DNA of 64,000 nucleotides, taken from assembly GCA_963755435.1 (NCBI GenBank), contig CAVWJX010000005.1, positions 248,001-312,000 of the forward strand. Direction: 5' to 3'. Below the pieces are notes generated by a model that saw nothing but the letters and a program-made list of their open reading frames with translations, ran no database searches and was not told the origin of the DNA. Position numbers and translations under genes: made by a program. Source of the DNA: AP-15 sp963755435 (lineage in GTDB: Bacteria > Pseudomonadota > Alphaproteobacteria > ATCC43930 > CGMCC-115725). Shown here piece after piece: positions 44,007-52,603 of this stretch (its first letter is position 1; each line of letters starts with the position of its first letter).

Positions 44007-45310
44007 TGCCGAGCCGGCTGTCGACCGGCGATCCCGGCTTTGCCGCGGCCTTTGCCGCGCTGGTCGCGGCCAAGCGCGAGGTTGCCGCCGACGTCGATGC
44101 CGCGGTCGCGGCGATCATCGAGGATGTCGCCCGGCGCGGCGATGACGCCATCGTCGAGTACACCAGCAGCTTCGATCGGATCGCGCTTGCCGCCGACCGG
44201 CTGCGCCTGTCGCCGCGCGAAATCGCCCAAGCTGCGGCCGCCGCCCCGGCCGAGACGATGGCCGCGCTTGAACTTGCCGCCGAGCGGATCGAGAGCTTTC
44301 ATCGCCGCCAATTGCCGGCCGCGGTCGATTATGTCGATGCGCTGGGGGTGCGCCTCGCCGCTCGCTGGGGGCCGGTTGCCGCCGCCGGGCTCTATGTGCC
44401 GGGCGGCACCGCGGCCTATCCCTCCTCGGTGCTGATGAACGCGATCCCGGCCAAGGTGGCCGGCGTCGAGCGGCTGGTGATGACCGTGCCCACCCCGGGC
44501 GGCGTGCTCAACCCGCTGGTGCTGGCCGCGGCGCAGCTGGTCGGGGTTGACGAGATCTACCGGGTCGGCGGCGCCCAGGCGATCGCCGCGCTCGCCTACG
44601 GCACGGCAACAATTCGGCCGGTCGACAAGATCGTCGGCCCCGGCAACGCCTATGTCGCGGCGGCCAAGCGGCGCGTCTTCGGCCGGGTCGGGATCGACAT
44701 GATCGCCGGCCCGTCCGAGATCCTGGTGGTGGCCGACAACCAAAACGACCCCGCCTGGATCGCCGCCGATCTGTTGTCGCAAGCCGAGCACGACAGCGCC
44801 GCCCAGGCCATTCTGATCACCGACGACGAGGCTTTCGCCGCCGCCGTCGAGGCCGCGCTCGAACGCCAGCTGGCGTTGCTGCCGCGGGCCGACATCGCGC
44901 GGGCGAGTTGGCGGGCGAACGGCGCCGTGGTGATCGTCGCCGATTGGCGCGAGGCGCCGGCGCTGATCGACCAGATCGCGCCCGAGCATCTCGAACTGGC
45001 GCTCGACGCCGCCGATTGGCTGGCCGAAAAGGTGCGTCACGCCGGCGCGATCTTCCTCGGCCGGTGGACCCCGGAGGCGGTCGGCGACTATATCGCCGGA
45101 CCCAACCACGTGCTGCCGACCGCGCGCAGCGCGCGGTTTGCCTCGGGGCTCGGGGTCCTCGACTTTCTGAAGCGAACCTCGATCGTGCGCTGCGATGCGT
45201 CGAGCCTCGCCGCCCTCGCCCCGGCGGCGATCCGGCTCGCCGAGGCCGAGGGGCTCGGCGCCCATGCCCTGTCGTTGTCGATCCGGCGCCCGCCGCTGCC
45301 TCACCCCTGA
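44006..45310 (+). CDS. hisD: Histidinol dehydrogenase
   Basis: 434 residues from the ATG at 44006 (TGATG overlap with hisG). Last two steps of histidine synthesis, NAD and Zn dependent. PGGTAAYPSSVLMNAIPAKVAGV, VDKIVGPGNAYVAAAKRRVFG, IDMIAGPSEILVVAD (Zn/substrate region), LLSQAEHDSAAQAIL and IAPEHLELALDA (catalytic Glu-His) and GPNHVLPTARSARFASGLGV are all intact. Confidence 0.97.
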   Translation: MPSRLSTGDPGFAAAFAALVAAKREVAADVDAAVAAIIEDVARRGDDAIVEYTSSFDRIALAADRLRLSPREIAQAAAAAPAETMAALELAAERIESFHRRQLPAAVDYVDALGVRLAARWGPVAAAGLYVPGGTAAYPSSVLMNAIPAKVAGVERLVMTVPTPGGVLNPLVLAAAQLVGVDEIYRVGGAQAIAALAYGTATIRPVDKIVGPGNAYVAAAKRRVFGRVGIDMIAGPSEILVVADNQNDPAWIAADLLSQAEHDSAAQAILITDDEAFAAAVEAALERQLALLPRADIARASWRANGAVVIVADWREAPALIDQIAPEHLELALDAADWLAEKVRHAGAIFLGRWTPEAVGDYIAGPNHVLPTARSARFASGLGVLDFLKRTSIVRCDASSLAALAPAAIRLAEAEGLGAHALSLSIRRPPLPHP

Positions 45311-45319
45311 GCCGCGGCC

Positions 45320-45814
45320 ATGGGCAATTCCAAACTCGGCACCTGCGGCGACCAGCGCATCGCCCATATCACGCTCGACGAACACACCGTCGTGCGCCGC
45401 AGCGCCGATATCGAGCACGAGCGGGCGACGGCGATCGCCGATCTGCTCGAAGACAACTATTTCGCGCCGGCCTCGGGACACACGGGTCCGTTCGACCTGC
45501 ATCTGGCGATCGAGGAAAACCGGCTGAACCTCGATATCCGCTCGCGGGCGGACGGGTCGAGCGAGACCGTGACCCTGCCGCTCGCCCCGTTCCGCGGCAT
45601 CGTCAAAGATTATTTCATGGTCTGCGAAAGCTATTACCAGGCGGTGCATGGCTCGAACCTGGCGCAGGTCGAGGCGATCGACATGGGTCGGCGATCCTTG
45701 CACGACGAGGGTTCGGCGTTGCTGATGGAGCGGCTCGCCGACAAGGCGGCGATCGACCACGCCACCGCGCGCCGGCTGTTCACCCTGATCTGCGTGCTGC
45801 ATCTGCGCCGGTGA
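45320..45814 (+). CDS. UPF0262 family protein
   Basis: 164 residues. RIAHITLDEHTVVRRSADIEHERATAIADLLEDNYFAP and ESYYQAVHGSNLAQVEAIDMGRRSLHDEGS are the conserved parts of this alphaproteobacterial family. Function unknown. Between hisD and maf, as in many relatives. Confidence 0.92.
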   Translation: MGNSKLGTCGDQRIAHITLDEHTVVRRSADIEHERATAIADLLEDNYFAPASGHTGPFDLHLAIEENRLNLDIRSRADGSSETVTLPLAPFRGIVKDYFMVCESYYQAVHGSNLAQVEAIDMGRRSLHDEGSALLMERLADKAAIDHATARRLFTLICVLHLRR

Positions 45815-45823
45815 GGTCGGGCG

Positions 45824-46417
45824 GTGACAGCACCTCTCCTGGTGCTCGCCTCGGCCTCGCCGCGCCGGCTCGAATTGCTGCGCCAGGTCGGCATCGTGCC
45901 CGACCGGGTGGAGCCCGCCGCCATCGACGAGGCGCCGCGTCGCGACGAGCCGCCGGCGGCGCATGCGCTGCGGCTCGCCGAGGAAAAGCTGCGCGCGGTG
46001 AGCCCGCGTTACCCCGGCGCCTTGATCCTTGCCGCCGACACCGTCGTCGCCTGCGGCCGGCGGATCCTGCCCAAGCCTGCCGACGAGGCGAGCGCCCGGC
46101 GCTGCCTCGAGCTGCTGTCCGGGCGGCGCCACCGGGTCCATTCCGGGGTGGCGCTGGCGAGCCCCGATGGCCGCGTGGCATTGCGCCGGGTCGACAGCCA
46201 GGTCGGCTTCAAGCGCTTGAGCCCCGAGGAGATCGCCGCCTACCTGGCGAGCGGCGAATGGCGGGACAAGGCCGGCGGCTACGCGATCCAGGGCCGCGCC
46301 GCGGCGCTGATCCGCTTCATTTCCGGCTCCTATTCGAACGTCGTCGGGCTGCCCCTGTTCGAGACCGCGCAGCTGCTCGCCGGCCACGGCTACCGCCCGC
46401 GATGCGTCGCGAGCTGA
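45824..46417 (+). CDS. maf: Maf-like nucleoside triphosphate pyrophosphatase
   Basis: 197 residues, GTG start. LASASPRRLELLRQVG is the signature S-x-S-P-R-R-x-x-L-L, and LILAADTVVACGRRILPKP the second motif with catalytic Asp; DKAGGYAIQGRAAALI the third. Hydrolyses non-canonical or modified nucleotides to monophosphates. The RNase gene starts inside its last codons (16-base overlap). Confidence 0.94.
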   Translation: MTAPLLVLASASPRRLELLRQVGIVPDRVEPAAIDEAPRRDEPPAAHALRLAEEKLRAVSPRYPGALILAADTVVACGRRILPKPADEASARRCLELLSGRRHRVHSGVALASPDGRVALRRVDSQVGFKRLSPEEIAAYLASGEWRDKAGGYAIQGRAAALIRFISGSYSNVVGLPLFETAQLLAGHGYRPRCVAS

Positions 46418-47595
46418 TTGTCGCCGCCGGGCCCGGGGAATGGCGCGCGGCGCTAATTGAGGACGGCGTTGCCGTCGAGCTCATGGTCGAGCGCGGCCAG
46501 GGCGGCGAGGCCGGCAGCATCCATCTCGGCCGGGTCGTGCGCCTGCTGCCGGCGCTTGGCGCGGCCCTGGTCGAGATCGGCCAGGACCGGCCGGCGTTCC
46601 TGCCGCAGAGCGCGATCTTGCCGCGCGGGCGGCGGCTCGACGAAGGCGAACGCGTCCTCGTCGAGGTGCGCCGCGAGGCCCAGGGCGGCAAAGCCGCTCG
46701 GCTGACGACCGCGCTGACGACGCGTGGCGGCCCGGCCGCACCCGGCGCCGAGCTGATCGAAAAGCGCGCCGCGCAGCTCGACCCGCCGGCGCGGCTCGAC
46801 CCGCCCGCCACCCTCGCCGCGGCGCTTGCCGCCGGCTTGCCGGCGGTGGCGCGGATCCTGGTCGACGATCCCGGGGCGATCCCCGAGCTGCGCGCCGCTT
46901 TCGCCGGTGCCGAAATCGCGCATCAGCCGGAGAGCCGTTGGCCGCTCGATCTCGATCAGCTGTTCGACGAAGCCCTGTCGCCGACCGTGGCGCTTGCCGG
47001 TGGCGGCCTGGTCCATATCGACCCGGTGCCGGCGGCGGTCATGATCGACGTCGATAGCGGCACCCCCCAGACGGGCTCGCCGGAGCGAACCGCACTCGCC
47101 GTCAACCTCGCTGCCGCGCCGGTCATCGCCCGGCAGCTGCGGCGGCGCAGCCTTGGTGGTGCGATCGTGATCGATTTTGTCGGCCTCGACGATCGCGGCG
47201 CCCGCGAGCGGGTGCGCGCGACCCTCGCCGCGGCGTTCGCCGCCGATCCGGCGCGCCCGCAGCTCCTCGGCTGGACCCGGCTCGGCCATTTCGAGCTGGT
47301 GCGGCCGCGGCGGTTTCGGCCGCTCGGCGAAATCCTGCTGGAGATCACGCCCGATAGCAGCCCGGCGAAAACCGCGCTGACCACCGCCTTTGAAGCGCTG
47401 CGGGCGCTGCGCCGGCAAGTGCTGGCACAGCCGGGGCGGCGCTGGCGGCTGATCGTCTCCACCGCGGTTGCCGCCGCGCTCGGCGGCGATGCGGCCCAGG
47501 CGCTGCGCGGGCTCGAAGGGCGCCTTGGCCACGGCATTGCGGTCGTGGCCGACCCGAGCTTTGGCCGCAGCCGCTTTGAAACGCTCCCGCTCTGA
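46402..47595 (+). CDS. Ribonuclease E/G family protein, short form
   Basis: 397 residues from the ATG at 46402. S1-like start (ELIVAAGPGEWRAALIEDGVAVELMVERGQGGEAGSIHLGRVVRLLPALGAALVEIGQDRPAFL) then a catalytic domain with VMIDVDSG (the D-x-D-x-G metal site), AVNLAAAPVIARQLRRRSLGGAIVIDFVG (normally RLRDLGGLIVIDFIDM) and LGWTRLGHFELVRPRR. No C-terminal Zn-link C-P-x-C is seen, unlike RNase E/G of E. coli, so it is a compact variant. Often found beside maf and yacG in alphaproteobacteria. Confidence 0.85.
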   Translation: MRRELIVAAGPGEWRAALIEDGVAVELMVERGQGGEAGSIHLGRVVRLLPALGAALVEIGQDRPAFLPQSAILPRGRRLDEGERVLVEVRREAQGGKAARLTTALTTRGGPAAPGAELIEKRAAQLDPPARLDPPATLAAALAAGLPAVARILVDDPGAIPELRAAFAGAEIAHQPESRWPLDLDQLFDEALSPTVALAGGGLVHIDPVPAAVMIDVDSGTPQTGSPERTALAVNLAAAPVIARQLRRRSLGGAIVIDFVGLDDRGARERVRATLAAAFAADPARPQLLGWTRLGHFELVRPRRFRPLGEILLEITPDSSPAKTALTTAFEALRALRRQVLAQPGRRWRLIVSTAVAAALGGDAAQALRGLEGRLGHGIAVVADPSFGRSRFETLPL

Positions 47596-47611
47596 CTATA
47601 TCGGCGGGGCA

Positions 47612-47791
47612 ATGAGCGCCGATTCGCCGATCTCGCCGCCGCGCTGCCCGATCTGCGGCAAGCCGGTCCGCCCGCAGCACCGCCCGTTCTGCTCGGCGCG
47701 CTGCGCCCAGATCGATCTCGGCCGCTGGCTTAAAGGCATTTACCGCATCGAAACCGACGAAGCCCCGGACGAGGGCGGCGACGAGCGCTGA
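47612..47791 (+). CDS. yacG: DNA gyrase inhibitor YacG
   Basis: 59 residues. The zinc-binding pattern is CPICGKPV ... FCSARCAQIDLGRWLKGIYRI, i.e. C-x2-C and C-x3-C, exactly that of YacG, which binds GyrB and restrains DNA gyrase in E. coli. Its place after maf and the RNase gene matches the class-wide order. Confidence 0.93.
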   Translation: MSADSPISPPRCPICGKPVRPQHRPFCSARCAQIDLGRWLKGIYRIETDEAPDEGGDER

Positions 47792-47867
47792 GCGCGGCCC
47801 CCTTCAAGGTTGACCCGGCGCCCGGCCGTCGCGACCATCGGCCGTGCCAGTGGCACTGGGGGGCCAA

Positions 47868-48497
47868 ATGACGCCGTCGCCTCGATCGCATCACTACCGG
47901 GTGATCTACGCCGACCCGCCCTGGACCTTTTCGACCTATTCGCGCAAGGGCAAGGGGCGCAGCGCCGAGGCGTATTACGATTGCATGTCCCTGCCCCAGA
48001 TCAAGGCGCTGCCGGTGGCCGAGTGGGCGGCCGATGATTGCGTGCTGCTGCTGTGGACGACCGACCCGCTGCTGGGGACCGCGTTCGAGGTGATCAGCGC
48101 CTGGGGCTTCACCTATAAGACCGTGGGCTTCTACTGGGCCAAGCTGAACAAATCGGCCGACCCGGCGGTGTATCGGGAGGCCAGCTTTTTCACCGGCCTC
48201 GGCTTTTGGACTCGCGCCAATCCTGAACAGTGCCTGTTGGCGACCCGCGGCCATCCGCACCGCCGTCGGGCCGACGTCAAGAAGCTGATCGTCTCGCCGC
48301 GGCGCGAGCACAGCCGCAAGCCGGACGAGGCCTATGCGCGCATCGAGGCATTGTCCGAGGGACCATATCTGGAGATGTTCGCGCGCTCGACCCGGCCGGG
48401 CTGGGACAGTTGGGGCATCGAAGCCGATCTGCCGCGGGTAGGCAGGCGCCGCTGGCGCGCCGACGGCCACCCCGATATCCCCCCGGCCGCCGATTGA
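47868..48497 (+). CDS. MT-A70 family DNA N6-adenine methyltransferase, solitary
   Basis: 209 residues from the ATG at 47868 (GGGGGG just upstream; a GTG 24 bases earlier is also in frame). YRVIYADPPWTFSTYSRKG carries the catalytic DPPW (residues about 16-19). AEWAADDCVLLLWTTDPLLGTAFEVISAWGF, FWTRANPEQCLLATRG, and RPGWDSWGIE complete the fold. These enzymes methylate adenine in DNA, and many phage or plasmid versions have no restriction partner; none is seen here. The target sequence cannot be predicted. Confidence 0.9.
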   Translation: MTPSPRSHHYRVIYADPPWTFSTYSRKGKGRSAEAYYDCMSLPQIKALPVAEWAADDCVLLLWTTDPLLGTAFEVISAWGFTYKTVGFYWAKLNKSADPAVYREASFFTGLGFWTRANPEQCLLATRGHPHRRRADVKKLIVSPRREHSRKPDEAYARIEALSEGPYLEMFARSTRPGWDSWGIEADLPRVGRRRWRADGHPDIPPAAD

Positions 48498-48587
48498 TCG
48501 GCCTCGCGCCCGCGCGGCTTCACCAGCGGTTAAGCATTCGAGCGGACTATCCGGGAGGAGCGGGCGGATGCTTTTCGGGGCGGCGGC

Positions 48588-49112
48588 ATGGTCGGCTGGG
48601 CGCTGCGTTGGATGGTGCTGTGGTGCGGCCTCGCCGTGGCTTGCGTCGCGGTCATCAGGCACGACAGGTGGCTCTCGCCGACCCGCGCGGCGCCGGATTT
48701 GGTCCTGGGCAAAGCCGGCCCGGCCGAGCCGCGCGCCAACCCGGCCTTCAACACCCTCACCTATCCCGCCAACCGGGCCGGCCATGTCGTCGTCGACGCG
48801 GTGGTCAACGGCGCGGCGATGCGCATGCTGGTCGACACCGGCGCGAGCTTTGTCACCCTGACCCCGGCCGATGCTCGCGCCGCCGGCATCGGCCCCGGCG
48901 AACTCGTCTTCGACCGGCGCGCCAGCACCGCCAACGGCGTGGTGCGGATGGCGATCGTCACCCTGCGCGAGGTGCGCCTCGGCCAGCTCGCGCTCGGCGA
49001 TGTGCGCGCCGCGGTCATCGAGCACCTGAACGTGTCGTTGCTCGGCATGAGCTTTCTCGACCGACTGCAGAGTTATCAGATGCGCGAAGGCAAGCTAACG
49101 ATAACGTGGTAG
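48588..49112 (+). CDS. Membrane-anchored retropepsin-like aspartic protease (TIGR02281 type)
   Basis: 174 residues. One N-terminal membrane segment (WALRWMVLWCGLAVACVAVI), then a periplasmic domain with the aspartic-protease motif LVDTGASFVTL (D83-T-G). LGMSFLDRLQSYQMREGKLTITW is the C-terminal family motif. Such proteins work as dimers with one Asp each. Substrate unknown. Confidence 0.88.
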   Translation: MVGWALRWMVLWCGLAVACVAVIRHDRWLSPTRAAPDLVLGKAGPAEPRANPAFNTLTYPANRAGHVVVDAVVNGAAMRMLVDTGASFVTLTPADARAAGIGPGELVFDRRASTANGVVRMAIVTLREVRLGQLALGDVRAAVIEHLNVSLLGMSFLDRLQSYQMREGKLTITW

Positions 49113-49175
49113 GAGGCGGTTGCCGGCTGGCAAGGTGCCAGCGGGGCAGGCGACAGCGGGCAAGGCGACGGCAGG

Positions 49176-49820
49176 GTGAGTGGCGGCGAGGGCGATATGG
49201 CCGGCCCGGACCACGAGCGCGAATTGCTGATCCGGCACGCATTCCGGCTGGAGTGGCTGACGGTCGGCTGGATGGTGGTCGAGGCGGCGGTCGCAATCTG
49301 GTCGGGGGTGGCTGCGGGTAGCCTCAGCCTCGTCGCCTTTGGCCTCGACAGCGTGATCGAGCTCGCTTCCGCCGGGGTGCTGATCTGGCGCTTGTCGATC
49401 GAGCTGAAAGGCCGCCGGGCGCGGTCCGAGCCGGCCGAGCGCACGGCGCGCCGGATCGCCGGCGGGCTGCTCCTGGCACTTGCTGCCTATGTGGTCGCCG
49501 CGGCCGCCTGGAGCCTGTGGCGCGGGCGCGGCCAGGCGTTTTCCGCGCCGGGGCTCGCGGTGGCGCTGCTGGCGATCCCGGTCATGCTGTGGCTGGCCCG
49601 GCGCAAGCGGCTCTTGGCCGGCGCACTCGGCAGCCGGGCGTTGCGCGCCGACGCCGCCGAAGGGGTCGCCTGCCTGTGGCTGTCGCTGGTGGTGATCGTG
49701 AGCCTCGTCGCGCAGCTCGCGCTCGGAACCTGGTGGATCGACGCGGTCGCTTCGCTCGCGATCGTCTGGTTCCTCGTCAAAGAAGGGCGCGAGGCGTTCT
49801 CTGGCGATGATGACGACTGA
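49176..49820 (+). CDS. CDF-like cation efflux membrane protein
   Basis: 214 residues (GTG start; an ATG 21 bases on is possible). Membrane segments include WLTVGWMVVEAAVAIWSGVAAGSLSLVAFGLDSVIE (the CDF SLSLxAxGxDSxIE pattern), GGLLLALAAYVVAAAAW, ALRADAAEGVACLWLSLVVIVSLV and WWIDAVASLAIVWFLVKEG. The paired Asp sites for metal (D in GLDSV, D in RADAAE) are present, but the C-terminal cytosolic domain of CDF proteins is missing, so it is a short variant. Confidence 0.75.
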   Translation: MSGGEGDMAGPDHERELLIRHAFRLEWLTVGWMVVEAAVAIWSGVAAGSLSLVAFGLDSVIELASAGVLIWRLSIELKGRRARSEPAERTARRIAGGLLLALAAYVVAAAAWSLWRGRGQAFSAPGLAVALLAIPVMLWLARRKRLLAGALGSRALRADAAEGVACLWLSLVVIVSLVAQLALGTWWIDAVASLAIVWFLVKEGREAFSGDDDD

Positions 49821-50017
49821 CCGGAGCACGATCGGTCGCCGCTGAAAGGCGCGAAATTCCGATGTAACATTGAGATCGCGCATGCCGGCTCCTTGCCCTC
49901 GCCCTCTGCACCGGCGCATGCTGCTTGCCTCGTACATCGTCGGTATCACCGGGAGCAGCCGTCCGGCTTCGCCGGCCCTGGGATCGGTCGATGCGCGGAC
50001 CAAACGGGGGATCGATC

Positions 50018-50761
50018 ATGGTGAAAGCCTATGCGGCGCTGGCGGCGACGCTGGGAATGGCGCTTTGGAGCGTCGGTGCAATGGCCGGGATCAATGTCGG
50101 GCCGGGCTTCGGCACGGCTTGCGCGACCGGCGGCTGTCCGCTCTTCAACGGCTCGGTCAACGCGATCGGCGCGACCTCGCTCGATCTTTACCAATCGACA
50201 ATCGGACCGGTCGATCTGTCCCAACTGATGCTGATCCTGGCGGTGCCGAACAATCCGGCGAACGCGCTGACCACCAACCCGGTGACCGGGGCCGAGCTTC
50301 ACGTGCCCGGCACCAATTCTGCTTCGACCCCGGTGACGGTCGGCGGTCTCGGCGCCGAAACCTTGATGACCCATGGCGAGGTCTACGGCGCGCTGGGCCT
50401 GCTCGACGGCGACATCGTCGCCTTCAACGATCTGCAAACTGCCGATTATTCCCTGTTTCCGGCCACCTATAACGCGACGACGAATCCGATCGCAAATTTC
50501 TCGCTCTATGAAATCCAGCTGACCCCGACCGTACCCTTTGGCAGCAATGACTTGATCAATCTCGATGTGACCACGCTGCCGCTCGGCACCTTCGCGCTCG
50601 GCTACGGCACCCCGTCGCTCGCCGTGACCGACACCTCGTTTGCCGAGGCCGGCGTCAGCGGTGTCGCGGTCCCGACGGTCGCCGAACCAACCAGCCTGAT
50701 GGTGCTGGGTTCCGCCCTGTTTGGCCTGGCTCTGCTGGCGTTGTCGAGGCGGCGCATCTGA
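50018..50761 (+). CDS. PEP-CTERM sorted extracellular protein
   Basis: 247 residues, ATG at 50018 after GGGGG. Signal peptide AYAALAATLGMALWSVGAMA; C-terminal sorting signal VAEPTSLMVLGSALFGLALLALSRRRI, a variant PEP motif with the membrane segment and Arg cluster intact. The middle part is of a kind seen in exported PEP-CTERM proteins, with acidic, Cys-poor, Asn/Thr/Ser-rich sequence (NPANALTTNPVTGAELHVPGTN). Function unknown. It is the second such protein in the window. Confidence 0.85.
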   Translation: MVKAYAALAATLGMALWSVGAMAGINVGPGFGTACATGGCPLFNGSVNAIGATSLDLYQSTIGPVDLSQLMLILAVPNNPANALTTNPVTGAELHVPGTNSASTPVTVGGLGAETLMTHGEVYGALGLLDGDIVAFNDLQTADYSLFPATYNATTNPIANFSLYEIQLTPTVPFGSNDLINLDVTTLPLGTFALGYGTPSLAVTDTSFAEAGVSGVAVPTVAEPTSLMVLGSALFGLALLALSRRRI

Positions 50762-50894
50762 GGAGCCGGGCCAGGAGCGCAGCGCGCGCTCCGCGCGGCG
50801 GGATGAGGCTCTTGCCTTCGCCGCGGGCGCGTGCACAATCCGGCCGCCTTTGAGGGGCGGCGCGCCGAGCCGCCGCTGCGGTTGCGAGGACGAG

Positions 50895-51644
50895 ATGAAA
50901 GCGCTGGTCGCGGTCAAGCGGGTCATCGACTACAACGTCAAGATCCGGGTCAAGGCCGACAAGAGCGGGGTCGAGACCGCCAACGTCAAGATGTCGATGA
51001 ACCCGTTCGACGAGATCGCCGTCGAAGAAGCCCTGCGGCTGCGCGAGGCCGGCATGGTCAGCGAGGTCATCGCGGTTTCGCTCGGCGCCGCCCAGTGCCA
51101 GGAGACGATCCGCACCGCCTTGGCGATGGGCGCCGATCGCGGCGTCCTGGTGCAGACCGATGCCGAATTGCAGCCGCTCGCCGTCGCCAAATTGCTGAAG
51201 GCGGTGATCCTCGACGAAAAGCCCGAGATCGTGATCATCGGCAAGCAGGCGATCGACGACGATTCGAACCAGACCGGGCAGATGCTGTCGGCCTTGCTCG
51301 GCTGGCCGCAGGCGACCTTCGCCTCGAAGCTTTCGATCGGCGACGAGAAGGCCGAAGTCACTCGCGAGGTCGATGGCGGGCTCGAGACGATCTCGATCAA
51401 GCTGCCGGCGGTGGTCACCACCGATCTCAGGTTGAACGAGCCGCGCTACGCCTCTTTGCCCAATATCATGCGGGCCAAGAAAAAACCGATCGCGACGACG
51501 ACGCCCGAGGCGCTCGGGGTCGACGTCACCCCGCGTCTCGTCGTGCTCAAGGTCGAGGAGCCGCCGAAACGCCAGGGCGGCCATAAGGTCGGCTCGGTCG
51601 CCGAACTGGTCGACAAGCTCAAGACCGAGGCGCGGGTGATCTGA
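50895..51644 (+). CDS. etfB: Electron transfer flavoprotein, beta subunit
   Basis: 249 residues. KALVAVKRVIDYNVKIRVKAD at the start and NPFDEIAVEEALRLRE, IIGKQAIDDDSNQTGQMLSALLGWPQATFASKL, and TTDLRLNEPRYASLPNIMRAKKKPI are the ETF-beta motifs (AMP site). With EtfA it passes electrons from acyl-CoA dehydrogenases to ETF:quinone oxidoreductase. etfA overlaps its stop by one base. Confidence 0.97.
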   Translation: MKALVAVKRVIDYNVKIRVKADKSGVETANVKMSMNPFDEIAVEEALRLREAGMVSEVIAVSLGAAQCQETIRTALAMGADRGVLVQTDAELQPLAVAKLLKAVILDEKPEIVIIGKQAIDDDSNQTGQMLSALLGWPQATFASKLSIGDEKAEVTREVDGGLETISIKLPAVVTTDLRLNEPRYASLPNIMRAKKKPIATTTPEALGVDVTPRLVVLKVEEPPKRQGGHKVGSVAELVDKLKTEARVI

Positions 51645-52603
51645 TGGCTGTCCTCGTCATTGCCGAGCACGACAACCGGGCGTTGAAGCCCGCGACCCTG
51701 AACGCGCTCGCCGCCGCGCAGGAAATCGCCGGTAAAGAGAGTTCGGGCGGCGCCGTCGACATCCTGGTGGCGGGCGAGGGTTGCCAGGGCGTCGCCGAAG
51801 CGGCGGCGCAGCTGCCCGGGGTCCGGCGGGTGCGGCTCGCCGACGATGCGGCATATGAGCACGGGCTCGCCGAAAATCTGGCGCCGCTGCTGGTCGAGCT
51901 GGCGCGGGACTACACCCATCTGCTCGCGCCGGCCACGACCGCCGGCAAGAATTTGATGCCGCGGGTGGCGGCACTGCTCGACGTTATGCAGATTTCCGAC
52001 ATCAGCGCTGTCCTTTCGCCCGACACCTTCGTGCGGCCGATCTATGCCGGCAATGCGCTGCAGACGGTGCAATCGAAAGACCCGATCAAGGTCATCACCG
52101 TGCGCGGCACCGCCTTTCCGCCGGGTCCGGCGACCGGCGGGTCGGCGCTGATCGAAACGGTCGCATCGACCGGCGAGGCCGGGCTTTCCCAATTCGTGCG
52201 GGCCGAACTGTCGAAATCCGAGCGGCCGGAGTTGACCAGCGCGCGGGTCATCATCTCCGGCGGGCGCGGCATGCAGTCGGGCGACAACTTCCATCTATTG
52301 GAGAAGGTCGCGGACAAGCTCGGGGCCGCGGTCGGCGCCTCGCGCGCCGCGGTCGACGCCGGGTTTGTCCCCAATGACTACCAGGTCGGGCAGACCGGCA
52401 AGATCGTCGCCCCCGAGCTCTACATCGCGGTCGGCATCTCGGGCGCGATCCAGCATCTCGCCGGGATGAAGGATTCGAAGGTCATCGTCGCAATCAACAA
52501 GGACGAGGAGGCGCCGATCTTCCAGATTGCCGATTACGGGCTGGTCGGCGATCTGTTCAAGATCCTGCCCGAGCTTGCCGACGAGATCGAGCGCCGCCAG
52601 TGA
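51644..52603 (+). CDS. etfA: Electron transfer flavoprotein, alpha subunit
   Basis: 319 residues. C-terminal FAD domain SGGRGMQSGDNFHLLEKVADKLGAAVGASRAAVDAGF, DYQVGQTGKIVAPELYIAVGISGAIQHLAGMKDSKVIVAIN is a textbook match. Cytosolic partner of EtfB. The start of the dehydrogenase gene overlaps its stop by four bases (GTGA). Confidence 0.97.
   Translation: MAVLVIAEHDNRALKPATLNALAAAQEIAGKESSGGAVDILVAGEGCQGVAEAAAQLPGVRRVRLADDAAYEHGLAENLAPLLVELARDYTHLLAPATTAGKNLMPRVAALLDVMQISDISAVLSPDTFVRPIYAGNALQTVQSKDPIKVITVRGTAFPPGPATGGSALIETVASTGEAGLSQFVRAELSKSERPELTSARVIISGGRGMQSGDNFHLLEKVADKLGAAVGASRAAVDAGFVPNDYQVGQTGKIVAPELYIAVGISGAIQHLAGMKDSKVIVAINKDEEAPIFQIADYGLVGDLFKILPELADEIERRQ

Noticed and set aside
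43976..46387. 803-residue open frame antisense to hisD, the UPF0262 gene and maf
   Set aside because: Covers three solid genes in reverse; no recognisable domains.
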